NCBI GenBank assembly: GCA_041675885.1
Contig: JBAYSY010000041.1
Span: 1-25,274 of the forward strand
Direction of reading: 5' to 3'
DNA length: 25,274 nt
Origin: JBAYSY01 sp041675885
GTDB lineage: Bacteria > Pseudomonadota > Alphaproteobacteria > Rhodobacterales > Rhodobacteraceae
The notes below the pieces were generated by a model. The model was given only the letters and a program-made list of their open reading frames with translations. It did not search any database and was not told the DNA's origin. The position numbers were made by a program, and so were the translations under genes. This document shows, one piece after another, positions 1 through 5,748 of this stretch (positions within the stretch are counted from its first letter, which is position 1; every line of letters starts with the position of its first letter).

Positions 1-50
1 ACCACCACCCTCACGGGCGGCCGAACACGCTGAAGTCCGCCCAGCGTGCC

Positions 51-1136
51 TCACCCCGCGCCGATATCGCCCTTGGCCACGGCCACCGACTTCAGGATCG
101 CGAAACACTCCGCCCCCTCGGCCAGCCCCAGCGTCTCGGCCGAGCGGCGGGTGATGCGGGCGAGGATGCGCTCGTCTCCTGCGTGAAGCTGCACCAGCGC
201 GCCGGGGCCGTCGCCCAGCCGCAGGTCGGCCACGGCGGCGGGCAGGATGTTGAGTGCGGAAAGCCCCTCGGGCCGGGTCCGCGACAGGATCACGTCCTGC
301 GCGTGGATGCGCAGCCGCAGCCGTGCGCCCGGCGCGGCCTCGATCCGCGGCAGCCACAGGGGTCCGGCGGAACTGTCGAGCCGCGTGAGCCCGTCCGCCG
401 CCTGCTCCGCCACCACGACCGGAAGCAGTGCCCCGGCCTCGCGCAGGCCGAAGGCGCGGCCCGCGTCGGGGTCCGACAGCAGTTCGGCGACCGGCAGGGC
501 GCGGACCGCCCGGCCTGCCTCCAGCAGCACCACGGTGGTGGCGAGGCGCGCGACCTCGGCCGGGGAATGGCTGACATAGAGGATCGGCACCTCGGTCTCG
601 TCGCGCAGCCGCTCGACATAGGGCAGGATCTCGGCCTTGCGGTCTTCGTCGAGTGCGGCGAGGGGTTCGTCCATCAGGAGGATGCGGGGTTCCGACAGCA
701 GCGCCCGGCCGATGGCCACCCGCTGCTTTTCGCCGCCCGAGAGCGCGCCGGGGCGGCGGGCGAGCAGCGGGCCGATCCCCAGCATCTCCACCACCCGGCC
801 GAACCCGTCCCCGCCGCGCAGCCCGGCGAACCAGCGACCGTAGAGCAGGTTCTGCCGCACGGTCAGATGCGGAAACAACCGGCCCTCCTGAAACACATAG
901 CCCACCCGGCGGCGGTGCGGCGGCAGCACCCGCCCGGCCCCGGTGTCCAGAAGCACCGTGTCGCCCGCCACCACCCGGCCCCGGTCGGGCCGCAGGAGCC
1001 CCGCCACGGCATTGATCACCGTGGTCTTGCCCGAGCCCGAACGGCCGAACAGCGCAGTCACGCCCGGCGGTGCGTCGAAATCGACCTCGATCCCGATCCC
1101 CGGAAAGCGGTGATGGACGGAGACGGAAAGTGTCAT
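51..1136 (-). CDS. modC: Molybdate ABC transporter ATP-binding protein ModC
   Basis: This is the ATPase that energises molybdate import through ModB at the inner face of the cytoplasmic membrane. The 361-residue product shows Walker A GRSGSGKT at residues 31-38, a Q-loop glutamine near 83 (FQEGRLFPH), the ABC signature LSGGE at 132-136 and Walker B LLMDEP with D156/E157. The C-terminal part (about 295-355, with SALNILPA and ARITRRSA) has the form of a single MOP/TOBE molybdate-binding domain, which separates ModC from other importer ATPases. The ATG at 1136 is chosen because it overlaps the modB stop as ATGA (1133-1136); the open frame runs further upstream but lies inside modB. The length is normal for ModC. 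It is the last gene of the modABC operon. Confidence is high from domain order and neighbours. Confidence 0.95.
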   Translation of the reverse strand: MTLSVSVHHRFPGIGIEVDFDAPPGVTALFGRSGSGKTTVINAVAGLLRPDRGRVVAGDTVLLDTGAGRVLPPHRRRVGYVFQEGRLFPHLTVRQNLLYGRWFAGLRGGDGFGRVVEMLGIGPLLARRPGALSGGEKQRVAIGRALLSEPRILLMDEPLAALDEDRKAEILPYVERLRDETEVPILYVSHSPAEVARLATTVVLLEAGRAVRALPVAELLSDPDAGRAFGLREAGALLPVVVAEQAADGLTRLDSSAGPLWLPRIEAAPGARLRLRIHAQDVILSRTRPEGLSALNILPAAVADLRLGDGPGALVQLHAGDERILARITRRSAETLGLAEGAECFAILKSVAVAKGDIGAG

Positions 1137-1831
1137 TGGCCCGAAATCCTGCGCGCAACCGCCCGGCCGACGAACTCGGATGCAATGAGCGCCGTCATCG
1201 CCACCGCGATCGCGATCAGCACCAGCCGCGCCGCCGACGCCTCGCCCCCCGGCACCTGAAGGAAGGCGTAGATCGCGGTGGGCAGGGTCTGGGTCTGGCC
1301 GGGGATGTTCGACACGAAGGTGATGGTGGCGCCGAACTCGCCCATCGCCTTGGCGAAGGCGAGGATCGCGCCCGCCACCACCCCGGGCAGGATCAGGGGC
1401 AGCGTCACCGTGGCAAAGACCCACAGCCGCGAGGCCCCGAGCGTCCCGGCCGCCTGTTCCAGCTTCGGGTCCACCGCCTCGATCGCCAGCCTTATCGCCC
1501 GGACCATCAGCGGAAAGGCCATGACCGCCGCGGCCAGCGCCGCCCCGGTCCAGCGGAAGGCGAACACCAGCCCGAAGGTCTGTTCCAGAAACCCGCCGAT
1601 GGGCCCGCGCCGCCCGAAGCCCAAGAGCAGCAGATAGCCCGTCACCACCGGCGGCAGAATGAGCGGCAGATGCACCAGCCCGTTGAGCAGCGAGTGCCCC
1701 CAGAACCGCTTGCGCGCCAGCACCCAGGCCACATAGACCCCGAGCGGCAGGCTGAGCAGCGTCGCCCAGAACGAGACGCGCAGCGAAAGCATCACCGCGC
1801 GCCATTCTGCCGGGGAAAGCGCCTCGAACAT
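1133..1831 (-). CDS. modB: Molybdate ABC transporter permease ModB
   Basis: This is the integral membrane channel subunit of the ModABC importer. The product is 232 residues if started at the ATG at 1831 (MFEALSPAEW...); a GTG directly before it would add one residue. About five to six hydrophobic segments are visible. The cytoplasmic EAA-type loop that docks to ModC is seen as EQAAGTLGASRLWVFATVTL followed by PLILPGVVAG, as expected for binding-protein-dependent permeases. The gene starts 13 bases after the modA stop and overlaps modC by four bases, so translation of B and C is probably coupled. No strong Shine-Dalgarno is visible upstream of the start, which fits coupling to modA. Length is typical of the family. 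Confidence 0.94.
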   Translation of the reverse strand: MFEALSPAEWRAVMLSLRVSFWATLLSLPLGVYVAWVLARKRFWGHSLLNGLVHLPLILPPVVTGYLLLLGFGRRGPIGGFLEQTFGLVFAFRWTGAALAAAVMAFPLMVRAIRLAIEAVDPKLEQAAGTLGASRLWVFATVTLPLILPGVVAGAILAFAKAMGEFGATITFVSNIPGQTQTLPTAIYAFLQVPGGEASAARLVLIAIAVAMTALIASEFVGRAVARRISGQ

Positions 1832-1844
1832 CACGCGCGCGGGG

Positions 1845-2618
1845 TCACTGGGCCAGCACCGTGAAGCCTTGGCCTTCGAAAGCTTCGATGGCGAAATCCT
1901 CGGTCAGCGCCTCGAAGAAAGCGACGGCCGCCGGGTTCTCGGAACTCGCGGTGATTGCCGCCGGGTAGATGACCGGCGCATGGCTGCCCGCGGGGAAGGT
2001 GCCGAGCACGGTCACGTTGTCGGCCGCCACCGCGTCGGTCGCATAGACGATGCCGTAGGGCGCCTCGCCGTTCGACACCAGCAGAAGCGCCGCCCGCACG
2101 TTGTCGACCTGCGCCACCTTCGGCTCGACCGAATCCCAGAGCCCGAGACTCGTGAGCGCGGCCTTGCCGTATTGCCCAGCGGGCACGGAATCGACCATCC
2201 CCATCGCCAGATGCCCGTCGCCGATCATCCCGGCAAGGTCGAGGTCGGCGTTGATCTCCACCGGCTCGCCGTCCGAACCGTGGCCAAGCAGCACCACCGT
2301 GTTGCCCAGCAGGTCGTGCCGGGTCTCGGGCTTGATATGACCGCCGTTCTCCAGCACATCCATCCAGTTTACCGCGGCCGAGATGAAGATGTCGGCGGGC
2401 GCGCCCTCCTCGATCTGCCGGGCCAGCGCGGAACTGCCGGCGTAGGAAATGGTGATGGTATCGCCCGTGCGCTCCTGCCAAGTGGCGGCGATCTCGTCGA
2501 GCGCATTGAGCAGGCTGGCGGCGGCGAAGACCGTGACCTCATCGGCCATTGCGGCCGAGGGCAGGGCGAGCGCGGCGGCAAGGGCAGAGCCGAGCAGGGC
2601 GCGGCGGGTCGTGGACAT
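1845..2618 (-). CDS. modA: Periplasmic molybdate-binding protein ModA
   Basis: This is the periplasmic solute-binding component that delivers molybdate (or tungstate) to ModBC. The 257-residue precursor begins with a clear export signal: TTRRALLG, a hydrophobic Ala/Leu stretch, and a likely cleavage site after AMA at residue 25. The adjacent arginines make Tat export possible, but a normal Sec signal fits equally well. The mature start DEVTVFAAASLLNAL is the typical ModA opening, with serine in the AAASL oxyanion-binding loop. The ATG at 2618 is preferred over an in-frame upstream start at 2699 because it is preceded by GGAG at a usual distance and places the signal peptide at the N-terminus. 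The upstream 67-base gap contains a candidate ModE operator. Confidence 0.95.
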   Translation of the reverse strand: MSTTRRALLGSALAAALALPSAAMADEVTVFAAASLLNALDEIAATWQERTGDTITISYAGSSALARQIEEGAPADIFISAAVNWMDVLENGGHIKPETRHDLLGNTVVLLGHGSDGEPVEINADLDLAGMIGDGHLAMGMVDSVPAGQYGKAALTSLGLWDSVEPKVAQVDNVRAALLLVSNGEAPYGIVYATDAVAADNVTVLGTFPAGSHAPVIYPAAITASSENPAAVAFFEALTEDFAIEAFEGQGFTVLAQ

Positions 2619-2637
2619 GGCGATAGCTCCCGGAAGG

Positions 2638-2661
2638 CGTTGTGTCCCTGTGGATATAACC
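2638..2661. promoter_or_regulatory. Candidate ModE operator (Mo-box) upstream of modA
   Basis: An imperfect inverted repeat reads CGTTGTGT-N8-ATATAACC on the plus strand. It resembles the ModE operator arrangement as I remember it (CGTTATAT-N8-ACATAACG type). It sits 20 bases upstream of the modA start codon and downstream of the regulator gene, where repression by molybdate-loaded ModE would be expected. This rests on pattern recognition only; the half-sites differ from each other by G/A transitions and a one-base shift. Confidence 0.45.
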
Positions 2662-2685
2662 GAGACCCGCCGATCCGGGCAAGGG

Positions 2686-3045
2686 TTATTTCCCGTCATT
2701 CACATCCTTGAGCCGGGCGCGGATGCCCCCGATCTCGGCCGAGCCGGTCTCGGCCACGGTCTCCAGCAGCCGCCGGTAATGCGCCAGCACCGCCCGGCCG
2801 CTTTCGGTCAGCCGCGCGCCGCCGCCCTTCGGCCCGCCCCGGGTGCTTTCGACCAGCGGTTCGCCGAAGGCCGCGTTCATCTCCTCGACCAGCATCCAGG
2901 CGCGTTTGTAGCTCATCTTCATGCGCCGCCCGGCGGCGGAGATCGAGCCGTCCTCGTCGATGCCCTGCAACAGATCGGCCTTGCCCGGGCCGAACATCAG
3001 CCGCTTGCCGAAATACAACCTCAGCCTGATGCGCGTGTCTTCCAC
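2686..3045 (-). CDS. ModE-type winged-helix regulator, N-terminal DNA-binding domain only
   Basis: The product is 119 residues from a GTG start at 3045. This start follows a strong Shine-Dalgarno (GGGAGG, six bases before GTG); the open frame upstream is low-complexity and probably untranslated. The sequence KADLLQGIDEDGSISAAGRRMKMSYKR... with a following LVEEMN helix and the wing segment GGPKGGGARLTESG match the LysR-like winged helix of ModE and related molybdenum-dependent regulators. It lacks the C-terminal MOP (molybindin) domains found in full-length ModE, so it cannot bind molybdate in the same way unless a partner supplies this. The gene is first in line before modABC, separated from modA by 67 bases with a possible operator. 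Single-domain ModE-like proteins are known in alphaproteobacteria. The likely role is control of molybdate uptake. Confidence 0.85.
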   Translation of the reverse strand: MEDTRIRLRLYFGKRLMFGPGKADLLQGIDEDGSISAAGRRMKMSYKRAWMLVEEMNAAFGEPLVESTRGGPKGGGARLTESGRAVLAHYRRLLETVAETGSAEIGGIRARLKDVNDGK

Positions 3046-3054
3046 CTGTTGCCT

Positions 3055-3127
3055 CCCCGCTTGCGGCACGGGGCCATGATGTCGGGCCGCGCCCCGGCGC
3101 GCAAGGGGCCCCGTGCCGCAAGCGGGG
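3055..3127. repeat. 21-bp perfect inverted repeat abutting the regulator RBS
   Basis: Positions 3055-3075 are the exact reverse complement of 3107-3127 (21 of 21 bases), with a 31-base loop. Read on the minus strand, the second arm ends in GGGG, which is the 5' half of the Shine-Dalgarno GGGGAGG of the winged-helix regulator gene at 2686-3045. If transcription starts upstream of 3127, the leader RNA would form a very stable stem that touches this RBS. It may instead be a dispersed intergenic palindrome. Confidence 0.8.
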
Positions 3128-3169
3128 GCGCCTCTGCCGGCGGTCGGCCGCCCGTGGCGGGCCGGGGAA

Positions 3170-3205
3170 GCCCCCGGCGGGGATATTTGTTTCAAGGCGA
3201 AATGC
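3170..3205 (+). repeat. Rhodobacteraceae-type intergenic motif, copy 1
   Basis: The sequence CCCCCGGCGGGGATATTT followed by GTTTCAAGGCGAAATGC has the form of a short GC hairpin plus T-rich tail that I recognise as frequent between genes in Rhodobacteraceae. It faces a second copy at 3223-3256 in inverted orientation. No gene on the plus strand ends here, so a terminator role for this copy is not evident. Confidence 0.5.
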
Positions 3206-3222
3206 AGGGCGCGCGTCCCGTG

Positions 3223-3256
3223 CTTCATCTTGCCCTGAAATACTCCCGCCGGAGGC
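3223..3256 (-). repeat. Rhodobacteraceae-type intergenic motif, copy 2 (possible terminator)
   Basis: On the minus strand this reads GCCTCCGGCGGGAGTATTT then CAGGGCAAGATGAAG. It starts 26 bases after the stop codon of the minus-strand SLC13 permease, so it is placed to act as its transcription terminator. The stem is only about four base pairs (CTCC/GGAG) with a weak T-tract, so termination is an inference. It is an inverted relative of the copy at 3170-3205. Confidence 0.45.
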
Positions 3257-3282
3257 TCCCGCGGTCACCGCCCGCGCAGGTG

Positions 3283-5103
3283 TCAGAAGGGCAGCGCCAG
3301 CGGCACCAGAGCCACGCTTGCCGCCATCGCCACCAGCGCGAAGGGCGCGCCGATCCGCACGAAGTCGATGAAGCGGTAGTTGCCCGGCCCCACCACCAGC
3401 GTGTTCACCGGCGAGGACACCGGGGTCATGAAGGCAGAGGAGGCGGCGAGTGCGACCGTCATCGCGAAGGGGTAGGGCGAGGCCCCCATCTCCTCGGCGA
3501 TCCCCAGCGCCACCGGGGCCATCAGCACCGCCGTGGCGGTGTTCGAGATGAACAGCCCCAGCCCGGCGGTGGCGACAAAGATCGCCGCCAGCACCATGCG
3601 CGGGCTGGCCTCGCCCACCAGCCCCAAGAGCGCCCCGGCCGCCAGATCGACCCCGCCGGTGCGCTGGAGCGCGAGCGAGAAGGGCAGCATCCCGACGATC
3701 AGGATCAGGCTCTGCCAGTGGATCGAGCGCCAGGCGGACTCCGGGTCGATACAGCGGAACAGCCCGAGCAGCAGGCAGCCGATCAGCGCCGCCTGCACGT
3801 TCGGGATCACCCCCGTCACCATCATGGCGATCACCGCCGCCAGCACGGCGATGGCGAAGGGGGCGCGGCGGCGGGCGGGCACCACCGCGTCGATCTCGGC
3901 CGGCAGGTCGAGCACGATCAGGTCGCGCCGTTCCCCGCCCAGCTTGCGGATCGCCCGCCACGGCCCGACGACCAGCAGCGTCTCGCCCGGTTTCAGCGGC
4001 GTGGAAAGGATGCCCTCGCGCAGGGTCTCGCGCCCCTGGCGGCGGCCGATCACCACGAGGTCGTATTCGCTGCGGAACCGCGCCTCGACCACCGTCCGGC
4101 CGATCAGCCGCGAGGCGGGCGGGACCATGAGTTCGGCCATGCCGATTTCCTCGGAACGGTCGGTGAAGTAATTGCCCGTGAGCGGCAGCGCCACCAGCCG
4201 GTTCTCGGCGCCGAAGGCTTCGATGTCGAAGCTTTCGACGAAGATGTCGAGCAACAGAAGATCGCCCTCGCGCAGCTCGGTCTGGGCGCCGGGGCGGTGC
4301 AGGCGGCGGCCGAAACGCGCGGGCCGGTCGATGGCGAGGATGTTGATCCCGGCCGCGCCGCGCAGGTCGAGCTGTTCCAGCCGCTGCCCGGCAAGCGGCG
4401 AGCCCGGGCCGATCCGCATCCGGTGTTCGCGCCCGGCCAGGTCGTAGTCGCGGATCCAGTCGGCGAAGCCGGGCCGGGTCGGGGCGGGTGCGGCCTCGGG
4501 CGCGGCAAGAAAGCGCCGCGCCACCAGCATGTAGAGGATCGCAAGCCCGAGGATCGGCAGCCCGAACGGCGAGAAGGCGAAGAAGCCGAAGCCCTCATGC
4601 CCGCGCCGCACCAGTTCCCCGTGGACGATGAGGTTCGGCGCGGTCGCCACCAGTGTCATCATGCCCGAGATCAGCGCCGCCATAGACAGCGGCATCATCA
4701 GCCGGGCCGCCGGGATACGGGCGTTTGCCGCCATGCGCAGCACGACCGGGATGAAGATCGCGACGACGCCGGTCGAGGACATGAACGACCCCACCCCCGC
4801 GACGATCGCCATCAGCAGGAAGATCAGCCGTGCCTCGCTGCGGCCCGCGCGGCGGATCAGCCAGTCGCCCAGGCTTTGGGCGACCCCGGTGCGCACCAGC
4901 CCCTCGCCGATCACGAAGAGCGCGGCGATCAGCACGACGTTGGGGTCGGACAGCCCCGCCAGCGCCTCGGACACCGTGACGACGCCGGTCATCGGCAGCG
5001 CCACCATCATCATCAGCGCGACCACATCCATGCGCGGCCGGTTGAGCGCGAACATCACGACCGCCGCGGCAAGCAGGCCGAGCACGAGGCTGAGGTCGGA
5101 CAT
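3283..5103 (-). CDS. SLC13/DASS-family permease with two RCK_C domains
   Basis: This 606-residue protein is a predicted sodium-coupled or proton-coupled anion transporter of the inner membrane. N-terminal and C-terminal membrane halves flank a soluble middle containing two TrkA-C/RCK_C-like domains (GSPLAGQRLEQLDL... and ASRLIGRTVVEARF...GETLLVVGP). The C-terminal half carries the substrate-site-like SNTATAVLMAP and SSPVNTLVVGPGNYRF. The N-terminal half has SSTGVVAIFIP and ATAPNLIV where the family often has SNT and similar motifs. The ATG at 5103 opens directly into a transmembrane segment, as expected. It stands alone, divergent from the mrp operon. Relatives have been linked to sulfate or sulfur-deprivation transport; proximity to mod genes makes an oxyanion substrate attractive, but that is inference. 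A paralogue of the same architecture lies at 19535-21316. Confidence 0.88.
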   Translation of the reverse strand: MSDLSLVLGLLAAAVVMFALNRPRMDVVALMMMVALPMTGVVTVSEALAGLSDPNVVLIAALFVIGEGLVRTGVAQSLGDWLIRRAGRSEARLIFLLMAIVAGVGSFMSSTGVVAIFIPVVLRMAANARIPAARLMMPLSMAALISGMMTLVATAPNLIVHGELVRRGHEGFGFFAFSPFGLPILGLAILYMLVARRFLAAPEAAPAPTRPGFADWIRDYDLAGREHRMRIGPGSPLAGQRLEQLDLRGAAGINILAIDRPARFGRRLHRPGAQTELREGDLLLLDIFVESFDIEAFGAENRLVALPLTGNYFTDRSEEIGMAELMVPPASRLIGRTVVEARFRSEYDLVVIGRRQGRETLREGILSTPLKPGETLLVVGPWRAIRKLGGERRDLIVLDLPAEIDAVVPARRRAPFAIAVLAAVIAMMVTGVIPNVQAALIGCLLLGLFRCIDPESAWRSIHWQSLILIVGMLPFSLALQRTGGVDLAAGALLGLVGEASPRMVLAAIFVATAGLGLFISNTATAVLMAPVALGIAEEMGASPYPFAMTVALAASSAFMTPVSSPVNTLVVGPGNYRFIDFVRIGAPFALVAMAASVALVPLALPF

Positions 5104-5740
5104 GGCGGTGCGGTTCTCCGGTGGTGGCGGGTGCAGTATGCCGGGCGCGGCGGGCCGGGAAAAGCCGCTACTTTCCGGGGGTCATCCGCCCCCGATCCCC
5201 TGTCCGGTTCCCGGTGCTGCGGCAGATGCGCCACAAAGCCGCACAGTCACGAAAACTTATACCCGATACGGGGATTGCGGGGTGCTTCGCGGCTCGACAT
5301 CGCGGGGCGGGAACCATATCAAGGAAAAAACATCCGGATCGGGGGCGGCCTGATGACGGCAGGCGCATCGCGGCGGAGTTTCCGGGGCTTTGTCCCGCCG
5401 CTGCGCGGATGCCTGCCTGCCGTTCGTTCACCCTGCATTCATGCCGGGCGCGGCGGCTCTGTACCGCCGGGCCGGGCAGGAGGCGGCCGGGCGGGTGGCT
5501 TCCGTTCCCGGTTGGCAGGCCGGGCAACCGTCGGCCGGATGGCCGGATGCCGCGCGGGCAATTTCCGCCCGCGCCTGTGCGCCGGTCCGAGGCCGCGTCC
5601 CGGCTCCGCCGTTCGTCGCGGGCCTGGGGGCGGGTCGGGTGCGGGTGCCATGCCGGTTGGCGGGCGGGTGGTAAAAGGACAGGGCCGGACCGGGCGGCGG
5701 AGGGGAAACATGAAGATCGACGGAAGATCGACGACGCGGC
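5104..5740. other. Divergent intergenic region between the SLC13 permease and mrp operon
   Basis: This 637-base spacer must hold promoters for both flanking transcription units. The part around 5235-5340 is less GC-rich and contains TATAAG-like (minus strand) and TTATAC/TATCAA-like (plus strand) elements, but no -35/-10 pair convinces me. From about 5390 to 5690 the sequence is extremely GC-rich with recurrent CCGGGC-type words; open frames there have the biased Arg/Pro/Ala composition of random high-GC frames. The only coding element I can support is the leader ORF at 5710-5748. Confidence 0.5.
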
Positions 5741-5748
5741 ATGATTGA
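5710..5748 (+). CDS. Twelve-codon leader ORF overlapping the mrpA start
   Basis: This small ORF, MKIDGRSTTRHD then TGA, starts at an ATG preceded by an ideal Shine-Dalgarno (GGAGG six bases upstream). It ends eight bases inside mrpA, in another frame. mrpA itself has no comparable ribosome binding site at its ATG (5741). The ORF contains a perfect tandem duplication of GAAGATCGACG (5712-5722 and 5723-5733). A translated leader coupling ribosomes onto mrpA is a reasonable reading, but expression is not shown. Removing one repeat unit still leaves a short ORF (MKIDDAA) whose stop overlaps the mrpA ATG as ATGA. Confidence 0.4.
   Translation: MKIDGRSTTRHD

Noticed and set aside
1..50. Possible small frame ending RWADFSVFGRP on the minus strand after modC
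   Set aside because: It looks protein-like over a few residues, but upstream it is only an alternative frame of modC with no start or RBS; too little sequence.
5390..5674. Plus-strand ORF of 94 codons in the divergent spacer
   Set aside because: It has biased Ala/Arg/Gly/Pro composition, no Shine-Dalgarno and no recognisable fold; overlapping frames are equally open.
2449..5748. Very long open frame (1099 codons) on the plus strand
   Set aside because: It is antisense to modA, the regulator and the SLC13 permease. Its Arg/His/Gln/Pro-rich composition is that of a high-GC shadow frame, with no domain or membrane pattern.
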